Source: Chaetoderma sp. LZ-2023a
Lineage: Eukaryota > Mollusca > Caudofoveata > Chaetodermatida > Chaetodermatidae
DNA: 64,000 nucleotides
Assembly (NCBI GenBank): GCA_034401795.1
Contig: CM067373.1
Span: forward strand, 91,408,996-91,472,995
Direction: 5' to 3'
Position numbers and translations under genes: made by a program. Under the pieces are notes generated by a model. That model ran no database searches. It was not told where the DNA came from and saw only the letters and a list, made by a program, of their open reading frames with translations. Each line of letters begins with the position of its first letter. Position 1 is the stretch's first letter. Positions 33,226 to 44,491 of this stretch are shown here, one piece after another.

Positions 33226-34115
33226 CAAGAGCAATACATGCTTTTTGCATTAGGGATTTTAGTGTTTTAAATAATCTAAGTCTTTAATCGGTGATAGTTT
33301 GTGTGTTCTGAAAGGATTAACTAAGGACTATGGAGAATACCGCCCAAGACAACCAGGTTGTATTGTTCTTTATTATCCATAGTTAAAAGACTTAGGTCTC
33401 TAAATTTCGTTGTGTCGCATGTTCCAATTTCTGACCCCATAGAATCTAACAACGATATATGCCAGACGATCGCCTTCTTTAACACCCAACAGGCGATCGG
33501 CAGATATGAAAATAGGTGTTTGCTACGGTATTTCTAACACGAATATCGGCTGACGTCGTTCTCCGTAGAATCCGAGCGGGTGACGTCACACCCGGTCGCT
33601 CGGATGTTTATGTGAAGAAAAATTTTTTCATTAATTCGCGCATCTTATTCTGGGTGCTGCGTACTAAAAATGGTACCGGAAACTTTAGAATGATCAAGTT
33701 TACGTGCGATCACGATCGGTTTGCAATGATCGGTGGTTTCAAAATGCTTGAGTAGATGCGTGGTCTGCGGTTTTACCGTGTGAGACAGCAGTTTGTTATA
33801 CATTTTGTTGTTTTCTTCACATATCGTGCTGCTTTCGTTAGGAGTATAATTTATATTGATTAGTAAATATACCCTGAATGCTATGCGATATGATTCCTGG
33901 AGCCGTTACACATCCTGGAGGATCTATTATGGGTGTGTTTGTGCCCGCCGCGTGCTTGTCGTCATAATCAATGCGATCGTTGTTGTAACGTGGCGGGGTG
34001 GGGTGCGGGGAGGTTACGGTTAATTTATGAGTCAAAATTATTTGAAAATTAATTGTCTGCCTTCCATCCGGGTCTCGTTCCGCTTGTTTATTGTAGGTTT
34101 GTGCTTATTTTATAG
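33226..34115 (+). other. DIRS A leader (non-coding)
   Basis: Between the left repeat and the first coding part. The same leader, with changes, lies in copy D at 60845-61680 (for example CAGGCGATCGGCAGATATGA and GCGGGTGACGTCACACCCG). Likely promoter and untranslated leader of the element; no specific promoter box is assigned. Confidence 0.55.
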
Positions 34116-34119
34116 GCCA

Positions 34120-34250
34120 AGCCAGCCCCGCCATCATGTGACGACTGCCATAAGTTTGTCCGTGTAATGTTCAAGGACCATGTCTGTTTTAGGTGTTCCC
34201 TGTGTAATATAGATCATAGGTGTAATGTTTGTGCAGTGTGGTCCGTCGAA
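34120..34250 (+). other. Cysteine/histidine knuckle at the start of the DIRS A coding region
   Basis: Reads CDDCHKFVR then HVCFRCSLCNIDHRCNVC and W, a C-x2-C-H...H-x-C-x2-C-x2-C-x5-C-x2-C pattern. An equivalent pattern opens the coding region of B1 and B2. It probably belongs to the N-terminus of the ORF1 product, as a nucleic-acid-binding or structural zinc module. Confidence 0.6.
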
Positions 34251-34372
34251 ATGATGGTTAAGTTCCTTGCCCAGAAGGACTTGGCTGGGTCTGACGCGGG
34301 GTCAGGCGGTCCGAGAGGAAATCGTGGAGCGCCCGGTTCGGCCGGTGGGGTGCTCCACGTCCCCAGCTGGAG

Positions 34373-36232
34373 GTGGCGGAGATGGCACCGCCGGCGTGGT
34401 TTGGTCCGGCTATGCAGGGTTTTCTGCATAGCGTTCTGCCCACGCTGGTGTCGTCCCTGCTACCAAAGGTTGGGGGGCAGTTTCTCCCCATGCCTGGTAC
34501 GGATCCTGTCCTCGGACAGGATTCTGGACTGGTTACCGAGGGGGCCGTCTCGTACGGTCCCCTGGCAGGCACGTCTGGCTTCGGTCAGACGGGTTCTGTC
34601 TCTCTGCGGCCACCTCCGGGTGGTCCAGTAGCGGTGGCCGGTCCGTCAGGTATGGGAGCCGTCCGCCAGGACGGCTCCACGGTTGACTCGTCTAGTGACG
34701 GCTCTTCGGAGTCTGAAGACGAGGAGGCCGAGGAGGAGAGGTTGCCGCAGGTGGAGAATATGGAGGTTGATTCCATCCTGGACGGAACCGGCCTCCATTT
34801 GTCTGGTTTGGCGCAAGCCAGGTCAGCGGCTCCGCCTGCGGCTGAGGCCAATCCGTTACCTTGCACCGGTTCCGCGCGGCTTGGTTTGTCACCAGCCGTC
34901 ATGGGAACGGGTGTGCCGGGCCAGGCGTGGTACTCACCTATCTCGCCTGGTCCGGCAGCCGGACGTGGGGTGCCGTTGGCGCCCGCGTCCGGCTATGGTT
35001 CCGCGACTGTTACGGGTCCATACGGTTTTCCGTGCGGACCTACCCCATGGACCGGAGTGTTTCATGGGGTGGCGGCGGAACCGTGTGGTAGCGGAGTGCC
35101 TGGCGTGTCAGCCGTGGCTCCTTGCCGGGAGGCCGTGGCTGGCAGACCCGTGAGCACGTCAACGGGTGACGTGTTTGCGGGGGTTTCTTCATTGGAGGTA
35201 GATTGGTCAGATGCTCTGGCGTGGCTAGCCAGGGTTGACCCGTCTGTGGTTTCGGCCATGGCCGATGAAGATGCGCCCCGTCCGTCGGTTGCGTCGATTA
35301 GGACGGGGATTTTGCCCGCGGCCCGGATCCAGTCAGTGGGACTGGATCCACAGTTCATAGATTTGTTGGATGCTATTTATAGCAAACAACTAATGACCAA
35401 GGGTCAGCTCCCTGCGGCCTCCAGGGAGGTGCGGGCAAGATGTCGTATTCCGCGGGGTGAATACGACAGGTATGGTGTAGTCCCGTCGGTCACGGAGGAT
35501 GACCGATGGGTACTGGGAGTCCAGAGTGCCGGGTCGGGTGGCCCCGGTCCGGCACTAGTGGATAAGTCCCAGGTACACCAGGAAGAAGTCCTGTCCCTAT
35601 GCGATGAGGGTGTGAGGGCAGCGATGAGCGCTGTCAATCACTCTTATCGTCTCCTTCAGTCGGTGTGGGCTGAAGCGGGGGCAGGCCACCCTGTGCCACC
35701 TGTGGCGCTCTCATGTGTTAATGACGGCTTGGTGCTGTCAATGGACGCATTGGCAAGGGTGCAAGCGCGAGTGACGAAGTCCAGGAGGCAAATGGTCATT
35801 GACCATATGCGTCCGGCTAAGGCAGTCAGGGAGCGTCTTCTTGGGATGCCCCTGACAGGGCCTAGCATCTTTGGTGGCCAAGCGCGGGCCATCTTAGAGG
35901 ACACCGCCAGTATCGCGCAGAATCGGTTAGCGGTAAATCTACAGCTAGAGCTAGTGCGGCAAGCGCACGCACTAGGGGCTGTGGGCAAACCGCTAACGGG
36001 GCAGCCTTCAAAGAAGCAGAAGAAGCATAAGAGCAAGGCAAAAGCCAGGCCTGTTGCGACTTCTGTTTCAGCTGGGTTCTCGGAGCCGCCGCCGGCGAAG
36101 AAACCCAGGAAGGTTGTAGAGGCGCCTACCCTCCCCAATGTTGCTCCTGACCGCCCTAGAGGCGGGAAGGGCAAGGGGAAGGGTAAGGGTAAGGCCTCAA
36201 AGGGCGGACAGAAGGGGCCGAAGCGTACCTGA
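34373..36232 (+). CDS. DIRS A ORF1, Gag-like protein (fossil element)
   Basis: An open frame of 619 codons. The N-terminal third is Gly/Pro/Ser-rich with an acidic patch (ESEDEEAEEERL, about residues 115-130). The middle is low-complexity. From about residue 285 it becomes ordered: PSVASIRTGILPAARIQSVG, FIDLLDAIYSKQ, LSLCDEGVRAAMSAVNHSYR, SMDALARVQARVTKSRRQM and GGQARAILEDTASIAQNRL, all shared with copy D at 61680-62456. The C-terminus is strongly basic (KKQKKHKSKAKARP, GGKGKGKGKGKASKGG), consistent with nucleic-acid binding or a nuclear signal. DIRS ORF1 is regarded as Gag-like by position; no standard capsid motif is visible. Confidence 0.75.
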   Translation: MAEMAPPAWFGPAMQGFLHSVLPTLVSSLLPKVGGQFLPMPGTDPVLGQDSGLVTEGAVSYGPLAGTSGFGQTGSVSLRPPPGGPVAVAGPSGMGAVRQDGSTVDSSSDGSSESEDEEAEEERLPQVENMEVDSILDGTGLHLSGLAQARSAAPPAAEANPLPCTGSARLGLSPAVMGTGVPGQAWYSPISPGPAAGRGVPLAPASGYGSATVTGPYGFPCGPTPWTGVFHGVAAEPCGSGVPGVSAVAPCREAVAGRPVSTSTGDVFAGVSSLEVDWSDALAWLARVDPSVVSAMADEDAPRPSVASIRTGILPAARIQSVGLDPQFIDLLDAIYSKQLMTKGQLPAASREVRARCRIPRGEYDRYGVVPSVTEDDRWVLGVQSAGSGGPGPALVDKSQVHQEEVLSLCDEGVRAAMSAVNHSYRLLQSVWAEAGAGHPVPPVALSCVNDGLVLSMDALARVQARVTKSRRQMVIDHMRPAKAVRERLLGMPLTGPSIFGGQARAILEDTASIAQNRLAVNLQLELVRQAHALGAVGKPLTGQPSKKQKKHKSKAKARPVATSVSAGFSEPPPAKKPRKVVEAPTLPNVAPDRPRGGKGKGKGKGKASKGGQKGPKRT

Positions 36233-36399
36233 GGGTACGCAAGCTCCCTTCATATCCGCCTGGACCGCGCCTGTGCGACAGGAACAGCGGTGCCAGTTAT
36301 ACCCGTCGTGCCTAGAACGAAATGGTTCTCACTCTCTCTCGTTAAGAAAGAGGGGGGGGAGGGCGGACTGCGAGCCGGACAACCCCGTTAGACGTCGAG

Positions 36400-38450
36400 G
36401 CGTCTATGGTGGGTGGAAGGCTCATGCGTTTCGTCGAGGCCTGGCGAGGTGTGACGTCAGACAGTCTGGTCCTGGGATGGTTATCCCAGGGTTACATGCC
36501 GGAGTGGTGGGACTTTCCGCCACAAAATCTGTCTTTGGCACCTGTCTGGACACCCGTACCAAGGGAGCCAGACAAGTTAGAAGCCGTTCAAAAGGAAGTG
36601 TTGGGTTTGCTTCTGAAGGGAGCAATAAAACCAGCAAACCGGAACATCCAGGCTTCTATTCAAACATGTTCCTTGTCCCCAAGAGCACAGGGGGATGGAG
36701 ACCCATACTCAATCTCAGGCCATTAAATTGGTTTATCCATACGCCTCGGTTCCAGATGGAAACGCCGAGGTCGGTAATGGCGGGATTGAGGAAAGGAATG
36801 TGGTGTGTATCGATCAATCTGAAAGATGCATATTTCCACATTCCGATGAATCGGAGTTGGCACAGGTTTCTGAGATTTGCGTTTCAGAATCAAGTATGGG
36901 AGTTTACAGTTCTCCCGTTCGGCCTGTCGACAGCTCCGAGGGTTTTCACAAGAGTGGTCCTTGCGGTGACAGCGTTTCTCAGAAAAGAGAACGTGGCGCT
37001 ACACACCTACATAGACGACTGGCTGCTCAAGGCAGACTCGGCAGCCAGGTTGAACGTGGATACTGCTCTGACTCTGAAGTTACTTTCAGATCTACGCTGG
37101 ATAGTCAACGAGGAGAAATCCGAGTTGACGCCCACTCAACATTTCGTTTATTTGGGGATGCGATTCGACCTCGAGGAGGGCAGGGTTTACCCGTCAGAGC
37201 CCAGAGTGGTGTCTCTGTTAGCCATCCTCAGGAGTTTTCGAGTGGGAAACCACATTCAGGCGAGGCGGTTCCTTCAGATGCTGGGCATGATGGTCTCCAT
37301 GGAGCAGGTTATCCCGTACGCTGCTCTAATGCGAAGGCCTATCCAGTTGTATCTGATGTCTCTGTGGAAACAGAGAACAGAACCCCTGTCAAAACTGGTG
37401 CCAGTTTTGGAGCCGATAATATCGCATCTTCTCTGGTGGAAACAGCGACAGAATCTCCTATTAGGGGTTTCGCTGCACCTACCCCACCCCCAGCTGTCCG
37501 TCTACACAGATGCATCGCTGGAAGGGTGGGGTCCCTGCCTGGGAGAACACCAGGTCTCGGGCACATGGACTCTCCCGGAGAGTCAGCTGCATATCAATCT
37601 GTTGGAAATGATGGCAGTGGAACTGGCGTTGGAAGAGTTCCTTCCGATGATCAGGGGCAAGGTGATATTGATACGGTCGGACAATTCGACAGTAGTATCA
37701 TATATAAATCGCCAAGGCGGGACCAGGTCGCCCACTCTGTGTATCAGGGTGTGGCACTTGATTCAATGGTGCAGGAATTACTCGGTTGTTTTGAAAGCAG
37801 CTCATATTCCTGGCCGATTGAACATTCTGGCGGATGCTTTGTCTCGCAGACAGAGAATCTTGCCAACAGAATGGTCCCTCAACCCTCCGGTTCTGCGACG
37901 GATCTTCGAGCATTGGGGCAAACCCAACGTGGACTTGTTCGCCACAAAGGAAAATGCTCAAATCATGACATATGTCTTGCCGATTCCAGATCCAAATGCT
38001 GTCGATACAGACGCTCTGGCGATAAGCTGGAGAGGGATGCACGCTTACGCGTACCCACCCACCATTCTTCTACCGACAGTATTGGTGAAGGTCAGGGAGG
38101 AACCGTGTCTCGTCCTGCTAATAGCGCCGTATTGGCCGAGCAGGGCGTGGTTCACGGATCTTCTAGATCTGTTGGTGGAAAATCCTGTGCAGTTGCCCGA
38201 GATTCCGAACATAATCTCCCAGGCCAAGGGACGCTTCCTACACGAGCGTCCCGAAATGTTCAAATTGACTGCGTGGATGTTGTCAAACAACGTTCCACGT
38301 CGGAAGGCTTTTCTCGACAGGCTGCTGATTTCATCGCGGCTGCGAGAAGGAGGTCAACCTTCAAGTCATATAACAACAAGGTTAACAGATTTGCAGACTG
38401 GTGTGAAGAAAAGGGTATTGATACCTTTCAATCCACTATTCAGCAAATAG
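36400..38450 (+). pseudogene. DIRS A reverse transcriptase and RNase H region (fossil)
   Basis: RT blocks: NMFLVPKSTGGWRPILNLRP (about 36665-36725), LKDAYFHIPMNRSWHRFLRF, LPFGLSTAPRVFTR and the active-site box TYIDDWLLKAD (about 37005-37035), then YLGMRFDLEEGRVYPS. RNase H follows: LSVYTDASLEGWG (about 37495), LHINLLEMMAVELALEEF, ILIRSDNSTVVSYINRQGG and AAHIPGRLNILADALSRR (to about 37855). A linker of VDLFATKENAQIMTYVLPIP leads to the recombinase. These signatures place the element in the DIRS group. The fossil is close to whole here. Confidence 0.88.
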
Positions 38451-39292
38451 CAGACTTTCTCTGTGAGCTGTTCTTTTCAGGACTAGCTCCCGTCACAGTT
38501 GCTGGATACAAGTCAGCTTTGGCACCAGTTATCCCTTGCCTAGCCAACAGGGATAGTCCAGAGGTGGCCCAGTTAAATGTGATGTTGAAGGGAATGAGCA
38601 ATCTCCGCCCGAGACAACCGGTAGTCATTCCAGCCTGGAGTCTATCTTTAGTGCTTAATGTACTGGCCAAGCACCCTTTCGAACCGTTGCGTTTGGCTAG
38701 TCTAAAGCATTTGACTCTAAAGGCGGTCTTTCTATTGGCAGCTTCCTCAGCTAGAAGGCGCAGTGAGATCCATGCGCTTTCGGCAGAGAGAAACCGATTT
38801 ATTGTTTCTGGAGAAGGTCTGCGTCTTCTGCCAAGAGCAGAGTTTATGTCAAAGAACCAATCTTTGAGATATCCCGGCAAACCGATCATTATACCGAAGT
38901 TAACTAGGTTTGATCGTGATGCCAGTGTCTGGTGCCCGGTCCGTGCTTTGACTAAGTACAAGAAACGGACTGACTCGTTACGGTCGAACGATAGACATCT
39001 GTGGATCTGCCATAAAAAGCCTTATGGCGCCGCATCCATGGATACTATCTCTCGTTGGGTGGTCGAATGCATTCAGACTACTCACGAGATGGCGACTGGG
39101 CACCAGGTGCAAGGCGTAAGGGCACACGATGTCAGAGGAATAGCCGCCTCGACCGCCCTTTACAATGGTGTTCCGTTAGAGGACATCATGGCCGTTACAC
39201 AATGGCACTGTGAGTCCTCATTTACGGATTACTATATGAGGGATGTGTCAGACTCAGCCAATCCACTCGCTTTAGCTGTTTTGAAACGATAG
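38310..39292 (+). CDS. DIRS A tyrosine recombinase (fossil element)
   Basis: Domain of about 320 residues. N-part RRSTFKSYNNKVNRFADWCEE resembles the core-binding domain; the catalytic part has the first Arg in SSARRRSEIHALS, the H-x-x-R box in RAHDVRGIAAS and the nucleophile Tyr in SSFTDYYMRDVS. Known family role: integrates the circular DNA intermediate without a DDE integrase. It lies in a different frame from RNase H and overlaps its end by about 140 bases, as in other DIRS elements. A longer open frame extends upstream to 36695 but that part is only the shadow of RT/RNase H. Confidence 0.9.
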
Positions 39293-39790
39293 TTAGTGAC
39301 CACACTGCTCTTCACCCTTTTTTCACTTTGGTAAGAAAAGAACCTAAAGCAGGCATGGTCAAGCGAGAGGATGACAACCAGATTGTGTCACTGATGGCCG
39401 AACCAGTGAATGGTTGGAGGCAGTACGTCTGGAGTCCAATTATCATACGGTAATTCAATAGTGAGAGTTTTTTTGTATTATGGATGTGTATCATGTTCAT
39501 TCATCTTATATATTCATGCTCATTCCCAGGCTAATACATGGAATATGCAGGAAGCAGTTAACCCTCTTGGCATATTTGTGTTTCAGGCGAGATACATGTT
39601 CGTGAGTTCTCTCCCTTTTCTTAGGAGGAAAAGGGGTGGGGGGCGGGGATGCGAATGTGATTCGGTTCCGTAAACTTGACGGTCCTTTTAGGTCTCCGTT
39701 AGTCAAGTTTGAAGTCTAAAATCTTTCTCCAAGGGGCAAAATTAGCATTTATGGCTTGCCCCTTCCCACCAGGTTACTGATCAAATCTGG

Positions 39791-39893
39791 TGTATATCAG
39801 AAGTAACAGAATGGTGAGTATTGATCGAAGGAGAATGAAGGAAATGTCAATTTCCCTTTCTCCGAGATCTAACAATACTCACCATTCTGTTAC
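39791..39893 (+). repeat. DIRS A internal complementary region
   Basis: 39791-39833 is the complement of the extreme left end (33056-33098), and 39834-39893 is the complement of the extreme right end (about 40084-40143). The two abut at 39833/39834, as in DIRS-1. It follows the recombinase and a GGTTACTGATCAAATCTGG spacer. Confidence 0.93.
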
Positions 39894-39954
39894 GGACCCA
39901 GCCTCCCAGCCCCACGGAGGCAAGCCATAGTTTTCTCTTGTTTGGTGGCTATGC

Positions 39955-40143
39955 AAACAATATGAGCTCTATGGTAAACGGGTACTCGGCAGTTGGGAGC
40001 CGAGTACCCGGTTCCCAGGAGTCGGTAAAGCTTTCTAAGTCTATAATCCTAGAGCCGCTGTCAAGGCCAGCTGTATATCAGAAGTAACAGAATGGTGAGT
40101 ATTGTTAGATCTCGGAGAAAGGGAAATTGACATTTCCTTCATT
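39955..40143 (-). repeat. DIRS A right inverted terminal repeat
   Basis: Inverted match of 33056-33225 with a distinct outer extension GTTAGATCTCGGAGAAAGGG and ending in ATTTCCTTCATT. Unequal outer ends are normal for DIRS elements. Confidence 0.9.
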
Positions 40144-40620
40144 TCATTTTGTTCAAACGAAGCCGATCGGCCAATTTGGCCGGTGACCATTTTGGATTTC
40201 GGCCGATTTTTAGAAATGTCTAAATGTCTTCTTTAAAACTGTTTGAGGGATCAATTCAGACCTCATGTAATATGATCTAGGGCAAGAGCTGCACCAAGTT
40301 TGTTCAAGGGAACGTGATTGGCCAAATGGTTTGACGGCCATCTTGGATAACCTATTTTTTGCCAAAACAGCTCCAGAACCACTGAGCGGATTGGGCCGAA
40401 ATTTGGGAGATATGATTAGTGCCATTAAAGTTTGTTCAAGGGAAGCAGCTTAGTCAGAAACATGGCAGAAGTGGACCAATCAAAATGTAGCATGGTTGCC
40501 GGCTATATTGGACGTGCAAAAATGCCTTTAAAAGACTGCTCATAAACCACCCACCAACAATTTTGACAAAAATGCACAGTGCTCCAGGTGAGCGACACAG
40601 GCCCCTTGGGCCTCTTGTAT
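40144..40620 (+). repeat. Mollusc-type dispersed repeat, right part
   Basis: Resumes with GTTCAAACGAAGCCGATCGG and TTTCGGCCGATTTTTAGAAA, aligned to 32440-32790 of the left part, and ends CCAGGTGAGCGACACAGGCC with CCTTGGGCCTCTTGTA, the complement-like 3' terminus of this family. It shows where DIRS A entered. Confidence 0.78.
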
Positions 40621-41418
40621 TAATAAATTCACTTCGATTCCCGGTTTGCCAGATTGTATTGTGCATTCATAAATCATAACATACTATAATAAATACTAGT
40701 AGATTAGTTTCTGAACACATTATGCAATCTGTCAACATACTCGCAAGATGTGAAAAAAATGAAAATTTATTCCCCTTCCTTGTTTTATTTTATCGATTTT
40801 CTATACATTAAGTGGTGATATGAATGCAATTTTATGCATTGATAATATATTATTGAAAAACAAATATTTACAAAACCGGTTTTTCATAAATATCCGGTTT
40901 TGCGGTTTTCAAATTGTGTCACCTGTTTTCGAATCATCATGCTTACAAAACCGGTGATGGTTCCAGTACTGGTATACCGCGCAGTCCTACGTGGCAGCGC
41001 TCAGCGCAACCTGATAATGCTGCAATACCCATAAAAACAGTTGAAAAGACGTGTATAAGCGAGAATATACAGAAAGATGACCGGTTATAAGAACCGAAAA
41101 CGGTGATACATATGCACATTGCAAATCACTAATTCTATCCAAATTGTAATGGTAAATGAATTTACACAATACAAGATGACTATATTTATATTTTACCACC
41201 AGAATTACTGGCTCGATAACAGCCAATCATTCCAGTGGTAAAATTTCATAGATATTCTTCTATCGCCTTGTTTAAAATCACGTGTTTTGCCACTGTTTTA
41301 ATCACTACTGAAAGGTTCTTCAAACTATTGAAAATCCACTCCTGAAAGAATGTGTGAAAGTACTGAAATGTTTTTTCAGCTGAAACTACTGATTGCTTGA
41401 ACTGGGGGTTGGCAGCTC
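40621..41418. other. Unassigned DNA with HP2 fragment
   Basis: At about 40873-40950 AAAACCGG text recurs (compare 31340-31380). At about 41178-41262 a piece of HP2 is seen (ACCAGAATTACTGGCTCGAT ... CATTCCAGTGGTAAAATTTC). No gene is supported. Confidence 0.45.
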
Positions 41419-43020
41419 TGCTTATGTCTTGCCTATTCCAGATCCAAATGCTGTCGATACAGACGTTCTAGCGATAAGCTGGAAAGGGATGCACGCATAC
41501 TCTCCCACCATCCTTGTCCCGAAGGTGCTGGTGAAGATCCGAGAAGAACCGACCATTCCTGGTCCTGCTTATGGCACCATTTTGGCCCAGCAGCACATGG
41601 TTCACGGAGCTTCTGGAGCTATTGGTGGACCATCCAGTGAAGCTGCCCGAGATTCCGAACATAATTTCTCAGGCCAAGGGCCGCTTCCTACGCGAGAAAC
41701 CTCATTTATTCAATCAGAGCCACTGATCTTGAACTTATATCATTCTGCATTCCCTACTAATGGGTTTACTTTGGAGCATGTCTGCATCTTCTCCAGAGAG
41801 CAGAATTCATGTCAAAGGCTCAATCTTTGAAATATCCTGGCAAACCAATCTGCCGAAGTTAACTCTGTATGGTTATGATGCCAGTGCCTGTTGCCCGGTC
41901 CATCATTTGACTAAGTACAAAAAGCGAACGGACTCGTTACGGTCAGATGATAAGCATCTGTGGACTGTGGATCTGCTATAAAAAGCCTTATGGCGCAGCA
42001 TCCATGAATACTATATCTCGTTGGGTAGTCGAATGCATTCAGACTACCCACAAAATTGTGACCGGTCACCAGGTGCAATGTGCCAGGGCTCATGACATCA
42101 GGGGACTAGCCGCCTCTACAGCCCTTTATAATGATGTCTCTTTAGAGGACATCATGGCCCTTGCACAATGGCACTGTGAGTCCTCATGCATGGACTGCTA
42201 TATGAGGGATATGTCGGACTCAGCCAATCCACTCACGTTAGCCATTAATCCCAAGCTATTTGGACCACACTGTGCTTTCTCCAATCAGTAGCTTCATTGC
42301 TTTTGTAAGAGATATTACAGGTGTGGTCAGCGAGAGGAGCTCACCCAAACAAGTCATGAGAGCCAAGATGACTGTTGATACGTTGCGTCTGGAATCCAAT
42401 TTTCATAAGGTAATCCAAGTTTGACTGCTTATTGTATTGTGTTTATATATCATGTTCATTCATTTTATATATTCATGCTCATTTCCAGACTTATGTTTCA
42501 GGCGAGATTTCATGTTCGCTAGTTCTCTCCTCTTGCTGCAAAAAGGAGTGGGGGTGGGGTGGTTGGTGGTTATGCGAACGTGAGTCAGTCAATACCTGTT
42601 GGTCCCATTTGAAAAGAACTCTTAGACAGGTTTAGTCTCATTCTTTCTCTAAGGGGCACTTAAGTCACTCGTCCCTTCCCACCTGGTTACTGACAAAATC
42701 TGGTGTTATTGATAATAAGTAATGTAATGGTAAGTATTGATCAATGGAGAATGAAGGAAATTTTGATTTCCCTTTCTCTGAGATCTAACAATACTTACCA
42801 TTACATTACGGGGCCAGCCTCCCAGCCCCACGGAGGCGAGCCATGTATGATGTACTCTTGTTTTATCTATGTAAACGAGTGAGGGTTCATGGTAATGGGT
42901 ACCCGGTTGTTGGGGCGGGTACCCGGTTCCAGGAACTGTTTAGAGTTCTGTAAAAATCTATGGTTCTTGCCCGAGACTTAGGGCACACCAAGCTGGTTGT
43001 TATCAATAAGTAATGTAATG
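41419..43020 (+). mobile_element. DIRS fragment C (fossil), recombinase and right end
   Basis: Begins inside the RNase H-to-recombinase linker (YVLPIPDPNAVDTDVLAIS). Recombinase signatures: YDASACCPVHHLTKYKKRTD, ISRWVVECIQTTHKI, RAHDIRGLAAS and CMDCYMRDMSDSANPL (to about 42290). A non-coding stretch leads to an internal complementary region at about 42713-42808 and the right repeat, whose outer end is displaced to 44772 by another insertion. A 3'-end fragment, broken. Sequence differs from A throughout, so it is an older or separate copy of the A-like lineage. Confidence 0.85.
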
Positions 43021-43496
43021 TTAAAGGGATATTCCACTGGGGGATTTTATGCCTCTGACGTAAAGTACTAATTTTCCACATTAATTTGAGACCAAGAGAA
43101 CAATTTTATGTCAACAAATAAAAAAGATATCCTCAATTTAAATTGCTAAAGTAACCAGTAGATAGAGGCGCCATTTTGGACAAGCAGCTGACGTCATCGA
43201 CACACCTACTCTGTTTGCCCGATCGAGGATAGCCGTAACCAGGGGAGATAAATCTTGCATCTCGTGGATAATTAGCGTACTGGCTAAACAACTGACACTT
43301 TGCCACAGTGTTTGGAGGAAATTAAAGTGCAATTAGTGTCCCGATGATCGCGCCAGTCATTGTAGTGCTAAATTGTCAAAAATTGTTTTCTTATGGGCAA
43401 TTTCTATTTTTTAAAAACATTGAAGGGTTATGCCAGGAGCGTGTTTTCAATCACCAAGCTACAACAAATTCTTGAAAAATATGTTAGTTGAATAAA

Positions 43497-43576
43497 TGTT
43501 GAATGTAATTTCTCTGAAAGCTGTTGCTATTGCAACATCTGCTTCCAGTCAAATTCCAGTTTCAAAATATTCAACT
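43497..43576. repeat. HP1 hairpin repeat inside the TTAA element
   Basis: TGTTGAATGTAATTTCTCTG arm opposite GTTTCAAAATATTCAACTGG; apex GCTGTTGCTATTGCAACATC. Confidence 0.55.
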
Positions 43577-44268
43577 GGCAGTAAATATGGGTCAACATTT
43601 AAAAATTTGGGATCAATTAGTTAACCCTTTCAAGGACAGAAAAGCAGAAAGTTTAAAATTTACCCAGCATAGGCCTATTGTGTGAAACTAATTAGTTTGG
43701 AAGCTACTGCAACATAATTCCAGGAAAATTTAATTCAGAATATTCAACACTCAGCATAGTTATTTTAAAATTGGGAGTAAACGTTGTAAATAAGTAATAA
43801 CGCTGGATTTCAATAGTGTGAAAGCACTAAACTACTAATTATGTCTAGCGTACACTTGTCATTATTTACTAGCTGTCACCTACTATCGTCTACGTCCTAT
43901 AATTGACCGACCCGGCAATCAGCGACATCGTTTCATTTTGGTTTGCAAATCCCGTTTTACAATTGATGCAAGCAAATACGACGTTAATTGTCGAGTTTGA
44001 TTCTGTTATATTAAAATTAAGTACCGCGCCTTTTGTTTTAAAATGCATGACACATTATTTTAAAATTATACAGACTATATGTTGTAAACTTGTGTCATCC
44101 AAATTTAAATGTGGAAGATATCCATCCAGTGCCGATGTTATGAAGCCATCTTTCAGTTAGCCCCTTTTCATGCGGATGCTTCTGTGGATCCAGTATCTGA
44201 AAATGTGAATTTCCGTACCCTTTCCATGATCGTTTCTATTACTGCAAGCCCATGCGGACATGATGCGA

Positions 44269-44491
44269 TTTAACCATTTCACGCCAGCACTGGCCTCTGC
44301 AATCGTCAAGTTGAGGACGCAGGTCAAAAGAAGGCTATTTTGAGAATTTACAACTAAAACGACTGCCTCAGTAACCGAACCAGCCATTCCAGTGGTCAAT
44401 TTTCAAAAATAGTCTGCTTGGCCTGCAAATGGTCATTCAATAAGGAAATATTCTGATTTTCCTGACAGAATTTTGTCATTAAAGGGTTAAT
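44269..44491. repeat. HP2 hairpin repeat inside the TTAA element
   Basis: Opens TTTAACCATTTCACGCC and closes CATTAAAGGGTTAAT; core GACTGCCTCAGTAACC / GAACCAGCCATTCCAGTGG. Degraded but full length. Confidence 0.55.

Larger units (their letters stand above)
33056..40143 (+). mobile_element. DIRS retrotransposon copy A (fossil), nearly whole
   Basis: About 7.1 kb. Left repeat from 33056 (CTCCTTCGATCAATACTCAC), right repeat to about 40143, and an internal complementary region at 39791-39893. Parts: cysteine knuckle at about 34120-34250, ORF1 (Gag-like), reverse transcriptase with YIDDW box, RNase H, and a tyrosine recombinase overlapping the end of the RT/RNase H frame. All expected DIRS parts are present and in order. 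It looks nearly whole, with about one apparent break. The insertion interrupts the mollusc-type repeat between CATAGAGATT and TTTTGTTCAAACG with no evident target duplication, as expected for recombinase-based integration. Base composition is more GC-rich than the surroundings. Confidence 0.92.

Noticed and set aside
34214-36174. Several antisense open frames opposite DIRS A ORF1
   Set aside because: They mirror the sense frame, have Pro/Thr/Arg-rich low-complexity text and no motifs.
36695-38300. Upstream half of the 865-codon open frame that ends in the recombinase
   Set aside because: It overlaps RT/RNase H in another frame and its text has no recombinase or other domain signature; it is a shadow frame favoured by GC-rich codons.
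43903-44160. 85-codon frame as a transposase remnant of the TTAA element
   Set aside because: No piggyBac motif (DDD/DDE blocks or C-terminal Cys-rich finger) can be seen.
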